Part shown: piece by piece, positions 8,775 through 17,525 of the stretch
Layout: each line of letters begins with the position of its first letter
Numbering within the stretch: position 1 is the stretch's first letter
Source of the DNA: Agromyces cerinus subsp. cerinus
GTDB lineage: Bacteria; Actinomycetota; Actinomycetes; Actinomycetales; Microbacteriaceae
Assembly: GCF_900142065.1 (NCBI RefSeq)
Contig: NZ_FSRJ01000002.1
Location: 186,001-250,000, forward strand
Direction: 5' to 3'
DNA length: 64,000 bases
Position numbers and translations under genes: made by a program
Notes under the pieces: model-generated
Database searches by the model: none
What the model was told of the DNA's origin: nothing
What the model saw: only the letters and a program-made list of their open reading frames with translations

Positions 8775-11700
8775 ATGACCGGACAGCTCGGCGACCCCGC
8801 GTCATTCGTCACGCCCGCGGTGTTCTACTTCGCCGAGCACCGCTTCGAACCGCCGAGCGGCCGCCTGATCCGCGGCGAGCAGCGGCTGCGGCTGCGGCCG
8901 AAGACCGCCGCGGTGCTCCTGCTGCTCCTCCGGCGAGCCGGGGAGGTCGTCACGAAGGCCGAGCTCATCGACGAGGTGTGGGACGGCACGACGAGCGACG
9001 AGTCGGTCGCGGTGTGCGTGGCGGAACTGCGGCGCGCGCTCGGCGAGCACCCGAACGAGCCGCGCTGCATCGCGACCGTGCATCGGCGGGGCTACCGGTT
9101 CATCGCGCCCGTCACGACCGCCCCGCAGCCGACGGAGGTCGAGCCCGCCGGGGCCGGCCGGGCGCTCGAGCTCGCCGAGCTCTCGCGGTGGTGGGACTCC
9201 GCCCGCTCGGGCACGCGCACTGTGGGGTTCGTCACGGGAGAGGCCGGCGCCGGCCGGACGACCCTCGTGCACGACTTCCTCACGGCGATCCGCACGATCG
9301 ACGGACGCTCCGCGGACGATCCGGTCGCCATCGGCGAGGGACGGTGTGTCGACGGGCGAGGCGGCGAGCCGTACCTGCCGTTCCTCGACGCGTTCTCGGC
9401 GATCTGCCGCGGCCCGAGCGGCGCGCGGTTCCGCGAACTCCTGTGGCAGGTCGCGCCGACCTGGCTGCTGCAGATGTCGGGCATCGTGGAGTCGTCGGCC
9501 CTCGACGCGCTCCGGCGCCGCGTCGCCGACCGGCCGGCCGGCCGGCTCATGCGGGAGGCCGCCGAGGTGCTCGACGCGATGTCGGCGATCGCACCCGTCG
9601 TCATCGTCATCGAAGACCTCCATTCCGGTGATCGCTCGACGATCGACCTGTTCGCGCACCTCGCGCAGCGGCCGACCCGCGCACGGCTCCTGCTGGTCGC
9701 CACCTCGCGCCCGACGCCGACGGGCGCCTCGGGGCATGCGCTCGGCGACGTCATCGGCGGCCTGGGCGCCCTGCGACGGTGCGAGCGCCTCGATCTCCCG
9801 CCGCTCGGCCTCGACGCCGTGACGAGCGTGCTCGCCGCCCGTCTCTCACCCGGCGTCCCGTCGGACGCACTCGCCGAGGAGGTGCTCGAGCGCACCGAGG
9901 GCAATGCGCTGTTCGTCACGCTGCTCGCCGATCGTCTCGTCAGCGAGGGGGCGCTGCGCGAAACCGACGGCGTGCTGCGGACGAGCGAGCCGATCGCCGC
10001 GCTCGGCATCCCCGACGGGGTGCGCCGCCTGATCGTCGACCGGCTCTCGCGTCTGCGGACGGGCGATCTCGACCTGCTCCAGGCCGCGGCCGCGTGCGGC
10101 GTCGACTTCGCGGTCGTCGAGGTCGCCGCCGGTCGTGCGGCACTCGCGGCCGCTTCGCACCGCGGGGCGGGCGACGAGACCGAGGTCGCGCCAGCGCTCG
10201 CCGACCTGGCCGAACGCACGGGCGTCATCGTGGAGGCCGAGCCGATGACCTGGGCCGACGGCAGCATCGGCGAGCGCTACCGATTCGTGCACGGGCTCGT
10301 GCGCGATGTCGTGCACGAGCAGCTCGGTGGTGCGGGGCGGGTGGCCGTGCACCGCGCGATCGGCGCCTCGCACGAGGCGGTGGCGATGCCGGTCGCGTGG
10401 GCCGGGGCCACGGCCGAGCACTTCGAGCTCGGGCGCGATCCCGCGCGCGCCGTCATGCACTACGCGCGCGCCGCCGATGCCGCGCGCCGCCGGCTCGCCC
10501 CGGGCACGGCGCTCGACCTGGCGCGCCGCGGCATCGCCATCGCCGACTCGGCAGGGGCGGTCGTGCCGGGTTCCGCACGGCTCGGACTGCAGCTCTGCCT
10601 CGTGGCGGCCCTGCTCGAGGAGCACGGACCCACGTCACCGGTGGTCGCCGACGCCGTCGACACCGCCGAGGTGCTCGCCGACGCCGTCGGTCGCGGCCCC
10701 GAGGTGATCCTGGCGCGCCACCTGTCCTGGAGCGTCGCGTTCATGGCGGGCGACTTCTTCGCCGCCTCGGCTCGACTCGTCGCGGTCGAGGAGGCGGCGA
10801 CCGGCGTCGAGGATCCGGCGCTCGAGCTCCAGGTCGCGGATGCCCGTGCGCTGACGCTGCTCGCCGAAGGCTCGCCGGCGCTCGCGCTCGAGGCCGGCCG
10901 GGTATCTGTCGATCGGGTCTCCACCGCGGCATCCGACTCGGACGACGAACGGCCGCACCGTCGCTCGGAGGCCGCGGTGCTCGGTCGATCCAGCGCGGCG
11001 ATCGCGAGCTGGCTCGTCGGATCGGCCGAGGACGCCAAGCGCCTCGCGCACGACGGGCTCCGTCTTGCGCACGAGACGGGCGCGGCGGGCATCGTCTGCC
11101 GCAGCCTCTGGCCCGTCATCGCGGTGCACCAGCTTCGCGGGGAGCGGCGCCGGGTGCAGCATCACGCGAGCGAGCTGGCCAGGGCGGCCGAGCACGAGCA
11201 CCCGCGCTGGTCGGCGATCGCAGGAGCCTTCGACGCGTGGGCACGGCTCGACGATCCCGATCCCGCGCAGGCGGCGGCCGAGGTGCAGCAGCTGGTCGAA
11301 CGCCTGCTCGCCGACGGCATGGGGTTCGGGCGGCCGTACCACCTCGGCCTGGCGGCGGAGGGCGCGGCCGCCTGCGGCGACACCGAACGGGCGGTCGTGA
11401 TCATCGATGCCGCGCTCGCCGCGGTCGCTTCGACGGGCGACCGGTGGTATCTCGCCGAGCTCCTGCGCTGCCGCGCGGAGGCGCTGCTCACGCTCGCCGC
11501 CGAGCATCCGTCGGGGCGGCTCGGGTTCACCCGAGCGGCCGATGCGCTGCTCGACGAGTCGCTCGCGATCGCGCGGAGTCAGGGCGCGCGCGCCCTCGAG
11601 GTCCGCGCGCTGACGACGGTGGTGCGGACCGCGCGCCCTGCGGCGGACGGGCCGGTGGCATCCGCCGCGATGCTGCGCGACCTGCTGGGCGTGCTGGGCA

Positions 11701-11807
11701 TCGGCGTCGGGCCGGTCGACCGGCTCGCGGCCGAGTTGGCACTGCGCGGCACGGGCCTGGGTTCGGGCGAGCCGGTCGTGTCGCCGACGGGCACACTGCT
11801 GGGCTGA
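8775..11807 (+). CDS. Winged-helix DNA-binding regulator with AAA-type ATPase and helical repeat region
   Basis: 1010 residues. The N-terminal 110 residues are an OmpR/PhoB-type winged helix (EVVTKAELIDEVW, then VHRRGYRFIAPV). An ATPase module follows, with Walker A GEAGAGRTT near 157 and Walker B VVIVIEDLH near 275. The remaining 550 or so residues are Ala/Leu-rich and helical, as in the TPR-like sensor parts of LuxR-LAL and AfsR-type regulators. No BTAD domain or receiver domain with a phosphorylatable Asp was seen. It is therefore probably a large signal-integrating transcription factor. It is transcribed away from the giant Rhs gene across 156 bp that hold 11-bp-phased heptamers, which makes it the obvious candidate regulator of that gene. 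The ligand is unknown. The ATG at 8775 is preceded by a weak purine stretch (GGATGGCGC). Confidence 0.85.
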   Translation: MTGQLGDPASFVTPAVFYFAEHRFEPPSGRLIRGEQRLRLRPKTAAVLLLLLRRAGEVVTKAELIDEVWDGTTSDESVAVCVAELRRALGEHPNEPRCIATVHRRGYRFIAPVTTAPQPTEVEPAGAGRALELAELSRWWDSARSGTRTVGFVTGEAGAGRTTLVHDFLTAIRTIDGRSADDPVAIGEGRCVDGRGGEPYLPFLDAFSAICRGPSGARFRELLWQVAPTWLLQMSGIVESSALDALRRRVADRPAGRLMREAAEVLDAMSAIAPVVIVIEDLHSGDRSTIDLFAHLAQRPTRARLLLVATSRPTPTGASGHALGDVIGGLGALRRCERLDLPPLGLDAVTSVLAARLSPGVPSDALAEEVLERTEGNALFVTLLADRLVSEGALRETDGVLRTSEPIAALGIPDGVRRLIVDRLSRLRTGDLDLLQAAAACGVDFAVVEVAAGRAALAAASHRGAGDETEVAPALADLAERTGVIVEAEPMTWADGSIGERYRFVHGLVRDVVHEQLGGAGRVAVHRAIGASHEAVAMPVAWAGATAEHFELGRDPARAVMHYARAADAARRRLAPGTALDLARRGIAIADSAGAVVPGSARLGLQLCLVAALLEEHGPTSPVVADAVDTAEVLADAVGRGPEVILARHLSWSVAFMAGDFFAASARLVAVEEAATGVEDPALELQVADARALTLLAEGSPALALEAGRVSVDRVSTAASDSDDERPHRRSEAAVLGRSSAAIASWLVGSAEDAKRLAHDGLRLAHETGAAGIVCRSLWPVIAVHQLRGERRRVQHHASELARAAEHEHPRWSAIAGAFDAWARLDDPDPAQAAAEVQQLVERLLADGMGFGRPYHLGLAAEGAAACGDTERAVVIIDAALAAVASTGDRWYLAELLRCRAEALLTLAAEHPSGRLGFTRAADALLDESLAIARSQGARALEVRALTTVVRTARPAADGPVASAAMLRDLLGVLGIGVGPVDRLAAELALRGTGLGSGEPVVSPTGTLLG

Positions 11808-11982
11808 AGCGGCGGACGCCACGCGGCATCCTGTGCGCTCGACGGACGAGCCGGTAGACTGTTCGGCGGTCGTCGCATTCTCGATGGCCCTGGGCGCGCA
11901 CATCAGCGCGCAGTCGACCCGCCGTAGCGCTCGCGGAGCCCCGCCCCGCGCCCGCGGGGAACGCCCTTCGTTCAGGTATCCC

Positions 11983-13200
11983 ATGACGCCGTCAACTCCC
12001 GTCGATTCCACGTCCTCCACTCCCGCCGTCACGCCGCCCTTCCCGTGGCTGGGCCTCATCGTGCTCGCCTCGGCCGTCTTCCTCTCCGTCACGATCGAGA
12101 TGCTCCCGACGGGTCTGCTGCCCGACATGAGTCGCGAGCTCGGCGTCGGCGAACCGCTGGTTGGCCTCCTCGTCACCGTGTTCGCCGCGACAGTGGTCGT
12201 GCTGACGGTGCCGCTCGCGGCCCTCACCCGCAAGGTCGGCCGTCGTCGCCTCATCGTGATCGCGCTCGTCGTGCTGGCGATCAGCTGCGTGCTCACCGCC
12301 TTGGCGCCGAACTATCCGACGGTGGTCGCGACTCGCGTGCTCGGCGGAGCCGCGCACGGCGTGTTCTGGTCGGTCGTGGGCGCGTACGCCGGGCACCTCG
12401 TGCCGAAGGAGCAGCTCGCCCGCGCGGTCTCGATCTCGGTCGCCGGCGGCTCGGCCGCATTCGTGCTCGGCGTGCCGCTCAGCACGGCGCTCGGGCAGGC
12501 GCTCGGCTGGCGCTTCGCGTTCGCCGCGATGGGCGTGCTCACGCTCGTGGGTGCGGTGCTCGTCTGGCGGTTCCTTCCCTCGGTGCGGCATCACGCGGGC
12601 GAAGCGGATGCTGCGCCGGTGCGTGTGCGCAGGGACCCGACCTTCGTACCCGTCATCGTGGTGTGCCTCATCACCGCGACCGCGATGATCGGCATGTACA
12701 GCTTCTACACCTACGTCGCCCCGTACCTGACCGACGTCATGGGCCTGCAGGCGAGTGCGATCAGCCCGATGCTGCTCGCCTACGGCATCGCCGGCGCGGT
12801 CGGGCTGGTGCTCGCGGGTGCCGTGCTCGGGCGGCGCCCGACGATCGGTCTCGTGGTCGCGATGGTCGGCACGGCCCTCGGCGCGGTCGGCCTCGCCGTG
12901 TTCCCGCAGGTGCCGGTGGTGGGCATCGCGAGCTTCCTGCTGTTCGGGACCGCGTTCGGCGCGCTGCCGACGATGCTCAACACGCGGCTGCTGCACTCGG
13001 CTTCCGCGAGGATCCGCGATGCCGCGGCGTCGTTCTACACGACCGCGTTCAACACGGGCATCGGCGGCGGCGCGTTGCTCGGCGCGGCGCTCTACGGCGT
13101 GATCGGCCTCGCGGCCCTGCCGTGGGTGCTCGTCGCGCTCTTCGCGTGCGCGACGGTCGCGCTCGTGTGGACGGCGCTGGTCAACCGCGTGCACCACTGA
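11983..13200 (+). CDS. MFS transporter, DHA1-type efflux permease
   Basis: 405 residues with about 12 hydrophobic segments. It has the loop 2-3 signature region (LTRKVGRRR) and the helix-5 region typical of DHA1 drug/sugar exporters of the AraJ/SotB/YdhP type. It exports a small molecule from the inner membrane side by proton antiport (family knowledge); the substrate cannot be read from the sequence. The frame is open further upstream to an ATG at 11833, but that extension is Arg/Pro/Ala-rich and non-hydrophobic. The ATG at 11983 places the first helix (LGLIVLASAVFLSVTIEM) where the family has it. The 175-bp region upstream has a possible -10 TAGACT near 11852. The stop is 8 bp from the convergent AroE-like gene. 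Confidence 0.85.
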   Translation: MTPSTPVDSTSSTPAVTPPFPWLGLIVLASAVFLSVTIEMLPTGLLPDMSRELGVGEPLVGLLVTVFAATVVVLTVPLAALTRKVGRRRLIVIALVVLAISCVLTALAPNYPTVVATRVLGGAAHGVFWSVVGAYAGHLVPKEQLARAVSISVAGGSAAFVLGVPLSTALGQALGWRFAFAAMGVLTLVGAVLVWRFLPSVRHHAGEADAAPVRVRRDPTFVPVIVVCLITATAMIGMYSFYTYVAPYLTDVMGLQASAISPMLLAYGIAGAVGLVLAGAVLGRRPTIGLVVAMVGTALGAVGLAVFPQVPVVGIASFLLFGTAFGALPTMLNTRLLHSASARIRDAAASFYTTAFNTGIGGGALLGAALYGVIGLAALPWVLVALFACATVALVWTALVNRVHH

Positions 13201-13208
13201 CCGTGCGG

Positions 13209-14024
13209 CTACTCCGCCCGTGAGAACGCGGCGGCGCGCTCGATCTGGTCGCGCGTGAGCGCGACCCCCGTGTAGCGCTCGAACTGCGCGGCCGCCTGCA
13301 TCGCGTGCACCTCGGCGCCGCTGATGACGAGCTTGCCGGCGGCGCGGCCGGCCGCCACGAGCGGCGTCTCCGCGGGGAACGCGACGACGTCGAACACGAC
13401 GGATGCCGCGGCGATGTGCGCTTCGGAGAACGAGAGCGCCGAGGCATCCGCGCCCTGCATGCCGAGCGGGGTGACGTTCACGATGACGTCGGCGCCGGGC
13501 TCGGGGTCGGCGGCCGTCCACGCGTAGCCGTACTGCCCGGCGAGCGCCGGGCCGAGCGAGGCGTTGCGGGCGAGCACGGTGACGTCGTCGAATCCCGCGC
13601 CGCGGAACGCCGCGACGACGGCCTTCGCCATGCCGCCCGACCCGCGCACGAGCACCGACTGCGTAGGGTCGAGGTCGTTCTCGGCGATGAGCTGCGCGAT
13701 CGCCTCGTAGTCGGTGTTCGACGCGGTGAGCACGCCGCCGTCGTTCACGATCGTGTTGACCGATTCGATCGCCGCGGCCGAAGGCTCGACGACGTCGACG
13801 AGGGGGATGACCGCCTCCTTGAACGGCATCGAGACGGAGCATCCGCGGATGCCGAGCGCTCGGATGCCGCGCACCGCACCCTCGATGTCGTCGGTCGTGA
13901 ACGCCTTGTAGACGAAGTTCAGGCCGAGCTCGTCGTAGAGGAAGTTGTGGAACCGGGTGCCGAGGTTCGACGGCCGGCCCGCGAGCGAGATGCAGACCGA
14001 CATGTCCTTGTTGAGGATGGGCAT
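13209..14024 (-). CDS. Shikimate 5-dehydrogenase-like protein (AroE family)
   Basis: 271 residues, normal for AroE. The substrate-domain catalytic pair is present: Lys69 (SMPFKE) and Asp105 (NTDYEA), with Asn90 (SVNTIV). The Rossmann nucleotide loop is RGSGGMAKA at about 127-135, and the C-terminal domain has the VNVTPLGM motif. The family reduces 3-dehydroshikimate with NADPH in the cytoplasm. The N-terminal substrate loop (SLAGRPSNLGT) differs from the usual SxxxSxxxHN, so this may be a paralogue acting on a related acid such as quinate. No other aro gene is nearby. A -10-like CAGAAT sits 6 nt before the ATG, so the mRNA is probably leaderless. Confidence 0.85.
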   Translation of the reverse strand: MPILNKDMSVCISLAGRPSNLGTRFHNFLYDELGLNFVYKAFTTDDIEGAVRGIRALGIRGCSVSMPFKEAVIPLVDVVEPSAAAIESVNTIVNDGGVLTASNTDYEAIAQLIAENDLDPTQSVLVRGSGGMAKAVVAAFRGAGFDDVTVLARNASLGPALAGQYGYAWTAADPEPGADVIVNVTPLGMQGADASALSFSEAHIAAASVVFDVVAFPAETPLVAAGRAAGKLVISGAEVHAMQAAAQFERYTGVALTRDQIERAAAFSRAE

Positions 14025-14052
14025 GTCACCATTCTGCGCTCCCTGGGCGGGT

Positions 14053-14514
14053 TCAGGCTTCGCGGCCCCCGGGCGGGCCGATCACGAGGAGGCCGGCGAA
14101 GACGACGACGATGCCGACGACCGCGAGCGAGATGAGCAGCACGGGGCGCGCGAGGAACCAGCGCAGCAGCCCGTTGACCCAGTTCGAGTCGGCCGGGTGG
14201 TCGGTCTTCTCGCGGCGCCAGTCGCCCTCGAGGTGACCCTTGCGCACGAGCCACAGGTCGAACGGGATGGTCGCGTAGGGCACGATCGCGGTGAGCACGG
14301 CGAAGGCGATGCGGCCGAGGTTCCAGCGCTGGTTGACACCGACGATGACCGCGGTGAGCGCGTACGACAGGAACACGAATCCGTGGATCGACCCGCCCAC
14401 CAGCACCGCCCACTCGACGCCGGCGGCGTACTTCAGGATCATCGCGGCGATCAGGATCGTCCACGTGACGGCCTCGGCGAAGGCCAGGGCGCGATAGAGG
14501 CGTTTCGGTGACAC
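14053..14514 (-). CDS. DUF3817 small integral membrane protein
   Basis: 153 residues from a GTG at 14514, which has GGAG 6 nt upstream; an ATG further upstream would add a non-conserved tail. Hydrophobic segments lie at about residues 9-27, 34-56, 62-85 and 118-143. The N-terminal part matches the DUF3817 pattern (RALAFAEAVTW, GSIHGFVFLSY, PFDLWLV). Function is unknown for the family, which is widespread in actinobacterial membranes. It lies 28 bp downstream of the aroE-like start, in the same orientation. Confidence 0.8.
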   Translation of the reverse strand: MSPKRLYRALAFAEAVTWTILIAAMILKYAAGVEWAVLVGGSIHGFVFLSYALTAVIVGVNQRWNLGRIAFAVLTAIVPYATIPFDLWLVRKGHLEGDWRREKTDHPADSNWVNGLLRWFLARPVLLISLAVVGIVVVFAGLLVIGPPGGREA

Positions 14515-14618
14515 GGAAGGCTCCAGAGTTCGGGGGATGGTTCCATCCTCGCAGCCGCCCCTGAGCGGGGGCATCGAACGAACGATTGATTCGCATGACC
14601 CGCCTCGCCGAACTGTTG

Positions 14619-15449
14619 CTACCGGCTCCGATGTTCGTAGAGGGCGAGTCCTGCCGCGACGGAGACATTCAGGGATTCGACGTTCGGGCTCATGGGGATC
14701 GCATATCGGTGGGCGGTCAGGGCGTCGAGCTCGGACGACACTCCGTCGCGTTCGCCCCCCAGCACGATCGCGAGGCGTCTCGTCACGGCCCCGATCGAGC
14801 TCAACGCGTCGACGGCATCCGCTGAGAGGGCGGCAACGGACAGCTGCTCCCGCTGGATGAAGTCTGCGCACTCCGCGCGACTCGCGAGGATGACGGGTGT
14901 TGCGAACACGAGCCCGCGGCTGGCACGGATCAGGCGACGGTCGAGGGTCGTGCGGAGGCCGCTCTCGAGCAGGACGATGCCTGCGGCGCCGAGCGCGCAG
15001 GCGGTTCGGGTGATCGCGCCGATGTTGCCGACGAGTCGTACCCCGTCGAGCACGATGATGTCGCCCGTCGTCTCGATCAGGTCGGAGAGCCTCGGCGATC
15101 GGGGTGAGTGCGCGAGTGCGAAGATGCGCGAGTGCTTCTGCTCGCCGAACAGGCTACGCGCCACCGCATCGTCGATGACGTGCACCGGCACATCGGGATC
15201 GACGCCGATGAGGGCGGGCGGTCCGTTCGCGACTGAGGATTCGGTGGCGTACAGACCGTCCAGCTCGACTCCGCACGCGACCGCCTGCTCGATGTTCTCG
15301 AGGTCGTCGAGCACGAAGACCTTCGGTCTCTCGGAGCGGCTGCGCAGCACATCGGCGATGCGCCGGGCTGCAGGGTGGCGTGCGCTGTCGATCCGCTGCA
15401 CCGTCGCCGGTGCGAATGTCGTCGCTCTCGTACTCGTCGCTGCCGCCAT
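14619..15449 (-). CDS. Tsr/NshR-like 23S rRNA A1067 2'-O-methyltransferase (thiopeptide resistance)
   Basis: 276 residues, close to the 269 of thiostrepton-resistance methylases. The C-terminal SpoU/TrmD knot domain has the three family motifs: GNIGAITRT (motif 1, with the catalytic Asn and Arg), VLGGERDGVSSEL (motif 2) and SLNVSVAAGLALYE (motif 3). The stretch GDIIVLDGVRLVGNIGAI and the following DRRLIRASRGLVF are far closer to Tsr/NshR than to generic SpoU enzymes, as remembered from the Streptomyces sequences. Tsr methylates the ribose of A1067 in 23S rRNA and blocks thiostrepton binding at the L11 site. The ATG at 15449 has no clear ribosome-binding site; a GTG two codons upstream is the alternative. 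It lies 52 bp downstream of a TipA-like regulator, probably in one operon. Confidence 0.85.
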   Translation of the reverse strand: MAAATSTRATTFAPATVQRIDSARHPAARRIADVLRSRSERPKVFVLDDLENIEQAVACGVELDGLYATESSVANGPPALIGVDPDVPVHVIDDAVARSLFGEQKHSRIFALAHSPRSPRLSDLIETTGDIIVLDGVRLVGNIGAITRTACALGAAGIVLLESGLRTTLDRRLIRASRGLVFATPVILASRAECADFIQREQLSVAALSADAVDALSSIGAVTRRLAIVLGGERDGVSSELDALTAHRYAIPMSPNVESLNVSVAAGLALYEHRSR

Positions 15450-15501
15450 GCGCACCAGCGTGCGGCCTGACGCGACGTGAGGGTCAAGGTGGGCGCCGAG
15501 A

Positions 15502-16362
15502 TCACTCCCATACGGCGCGGTCGGGGTCGACGCCATTGCGCCGAGCGTTCGCGTTGATGACCTCCACAAGCCATTCGGAGAGTCCCGGTTCCACATCGTC
15601 GAGATAGGCCTTGAAGCGTTCGTCGCCGACGTAGTGCTGTCCGAGGCAGACCTGCATGGAATGGGTGCAGTCGAAGAGGTGGCCGACCATCGCCCGATGC
15701 TGCTCCGCGAGACGGTCGGCGCTGTCACTGCCCGGCACCACGCCGGAGCGCTTCGCGTCGGCCAGCTCGAGGTACAGGGCCTCACCGTCGTCCCGTATCC
15801 GCTCGCGGTCGGCTTCGGAGAGCTTCACCGCATTCCGCTCGAACTGCGCCCACTCGTCAGAGGCGCCCCAGCGCTGCCGTGCTTCCTCCGCCCAGTCTTC
15901 GCGCCATCCTCGACCGAAGATCTCCGCTTGCTGCTGCGCGGTGAGCGTCTTCCCGTCTGCCCGCGAAGCCAGGACCTGATCGACCGCTTCCGCCATCTGC
16001 CGCAGTCTGCCAATGCGCTCCTCGATCAGGATCCGCTGCTGGCGGAGCTGTGCGGCTTCATCGACGGCGGGATCGTCCAGCAGTGCTGCGATCTTCCTCA
16101 GACTGAATCCGAGTTCCTGATAGACCAGCACCCGGTGGATACGCTCCACATCGGTCGCCGAGTAGGCCCGGTACCCACCGGCCGTGCGGCCGTGAGGCTG
16201 AACCAGGTCGACGGAATCCCAGTGGTGCAGCGTCCGTACGCTGATCCCGACGAGCGAAGCGACCTCACCGACCGTCAGTTCCTCCGAGACCGGAACCAGG
16301 GGTGGTGCATCGACCTCGATGTGCAGCCAAGGTGTCATCGACTCGGGTGCGTTCACTTCCAC
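15502..16362 (-). CDS. TipA-like MerR regulator with TipAS thiopeptide-binding domain
   Basis: 286 residues from a GTG at 16362 (GGAG 6 nt upstream); an ATG at 16338 is the alternative. The MerR winged helix is at about 29-100 (LTVGEVASLVGISVRTLHHW), followed by a coiled-coil linker and the TipAS antibiotic-binding domain. In Streptomyces TipAL two cysteines seven residues apart bind the dehydroalanines of thiopeptides covalently. Here the equivalent pair is Cys232 and Cys239 (FDCTHSMQVCLGQHY), with the YVGDERF and PGLSEWL context also conserved. The likely role is to sense thiopeptides and activate transcription, probably of itself and the adjacent Tsr-like methylase. I found no obvious palindromic MerR operator in the 178 bp between this gene and apt. 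Confidence 0.88.
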   Translation of the reverse strand: MEVNAPESMTPWLHIEVDAPPLVPVSEELTVGEVASLVGISVRTLHHWDSVDLVQPHGRTAGGYRAYSATDVERIHRVLVYQELGFSLRKIAALLDDPAVDEAAQLRQQRILIEERIGRLRQMAEAVDQVLASRADGKTLTAQQQAEIFGRGWREDWAEEARQRWGASDEWAQFERNAVKLSEADRERIRDDGEALYLELADAKRSGVVPGSDSADRLAEQHRAMVGHLFDCTHSMQVCLGQHYVGDERFKAYLDDVEPGLSEWLVEVINANARRNGVDPDRAVWE

Positions 16363-16540
16363 GATCGGCTCCGTTCCCCTGCTCGCGCCTCCCCACCGCC
16401 GCTTCGGGCGCTTCGGCCCGATTCTTCCATTCGACCAACCCGTGCACTGGCCCGCAACTGTCCGACCGACTCGCGCATCACCCGACCGCGCGGTCTTCGC
16501 CGGCCTCGGTCGTGCTCGAGGCGCGCGGTAGCCTTGGGCG

Positions 16541-17074
16541 GTGACCGAGCAGTCTGCACGCGAGCTCGTCTCGAGCCTCATCGCGTCGATCCCCGATTTC
16601 CCCGAACCCGGCGTGACGTTCCGCGACCTGACCCCCGTGTTCGCGAGCGGGCCGGCACTGCACGCGCTCGGCGCCTCGCTGACGGAGCCGTTCGCCGGCC
16701 GGTTCGACGACATCGGCGGGGTCGAGGCGCGCGGGTTCCTCATCGCGGGCGCCGCCTCGGCGATCTGCGGCGCGGGCGTGCTCACCATCCGCAAGGCCGG
16801 CAAGCTGCCGCGCGCGGTGCTCCGCGAGGACTACGCGCTCGAGTACGGCACCGCCGCGCTCGAGGTGCACGAGGGCGAACTGCCGCCGGGCTCCCGCGTG
16901 CTCATCGTCGACGACGTGCTCGCGACCGGCGGTACGGTCGCCGCCGCGGCGCGTCTCGTCGAACGGGCCGGCTGGCAGGTGGCCGGCATCTCGGTCGCGC
17001 TCGAGCTCGAGGGACTCGGCGGCCGCGAGGCGCTCGGCGACCGCTACGAGATCTTCTCGCTGCTGCAGTACTGA
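16541..17074 (+). CDS. apt: Adenine phosphoribosyltransferase
   Basis: 177 residues, standard for Apt. It has the PRPP-binding motif VLIVDDVLATGGT at about 121-133, the N-terminal IPDFPEPGVTFRDLTPVF signature, and GVEARGFLIAGA. It converts adenine and PRPP to AMP in purine salvage. The GTG at 16541 lies 6 nt after a TAGCCT -10 box (16529-16534), so the message is probably leaderless. The gene is divergent from the tipA-like gene and followed by a hairpin. Confidence 0.95.
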   Translation: MTEQSARELVSSLIASIPDFPEPGVTFRDLTPVFASGPALHALGASLTEPFAGRFDDIGGVEARGFLIAGAASAICGAGVLTIRKAGKLPRAVLREDYALEYGTAALEVHEGELPPGSRVLIVDDVLATGGTVAAAARLVERAGWQVAGISVALELEGLGGREALGDRYEIFSLLQY

Positions 17075-17089
17075 GCGCCGGTCGGGCGA

Positions 17090-17109
17090 GCGGATGCCGC
17101 GGCATCCGC
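17090..17109 (+). terminator. Hairpin after apt
   Basis: A perfect 20-bp palindrome, GCGGATGCCGCGGCATCCGC, 15 bp after the apt stop and without a T-run. It is built from the genome's frequent GGATGCC/GGCATCC words. Confidence 0.55.
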
Positions 17110-17175
17110 CTGTGGAACCGTCGTGGTCGTCGTGGACATTCCTTGGTAGCGTGTGCCACCGAACGAGGAGGTCCG

Positions 17176-17490
17176 ATGCAGGACAGCATGCCGAAGCGGA
17201 CGTTGTGGTGGGGGATCGGCCTGTCGGTCGGCGGTGCCGTCCTGGCCACGTACGTGCATCCGGAGCTCTACGCGACCGTCTGGCTCAACACCGAGCCCGG
17301 GCAGACCGCGCTCGTCCTCTGGCTCCTGGCGATCGACCTGCTGAACTCACTCGTGCTGCCGCTCGGCACCGCGCTCATCGCGGCATCCCTCGTGATGTTC
17401 TACATCCGCGGTCGGGCGCAACCGGTCGAGCACGACCGGCCGAAGCGCTGGGTGCTGCCCGAGCCGACCGAACGCGGCCCCGAGCGCTGA
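17176..17490 (+). CDS. Small two-helix membrane protein of unknown function
   Basis: 104 residues from an ATG at 17176 with GAGGAG 7 nt upstream. Hydrophobic segments lie at about 11-28 and 46-75, and the C-terminal tail is charged (RDRPKRW-like, ending in PTERGPER). No recognised domain. It may be a DUF-type accessory membrane protein. It stands alone between the apt hairpin and the convergent SDR gene. Confidence 0.7.
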   Translation: MQDSMPKRTLWWGIGLSVGGAVLATYVHPELYATVWLNTEPGQTALVLWLLAIDLLNSLVLPLGTALIAASLVMFYIRGRAQPVEHDRPKRWVLPEPTERGPER

Positions 17491-17525
17491 GGCGGCCCGC
17501 TCCGGCGCATCTCGCGCGGCGAGCA

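Noticed and set aside
11833..11982. 50-residue N-terminal extension of the MFS transporter
   Set aside because: Arg/Pro-rich, non-conserved in character, and it would push the first helix away from the N-terminus.
14515..17175. Thiopeptide biosynthetic genes around tipA/tsr
   Set aside because: No precursor peptide, YcaO, dehydratase or pyridine synthase gene is seen on either side; neighbours are housekeeping genes.
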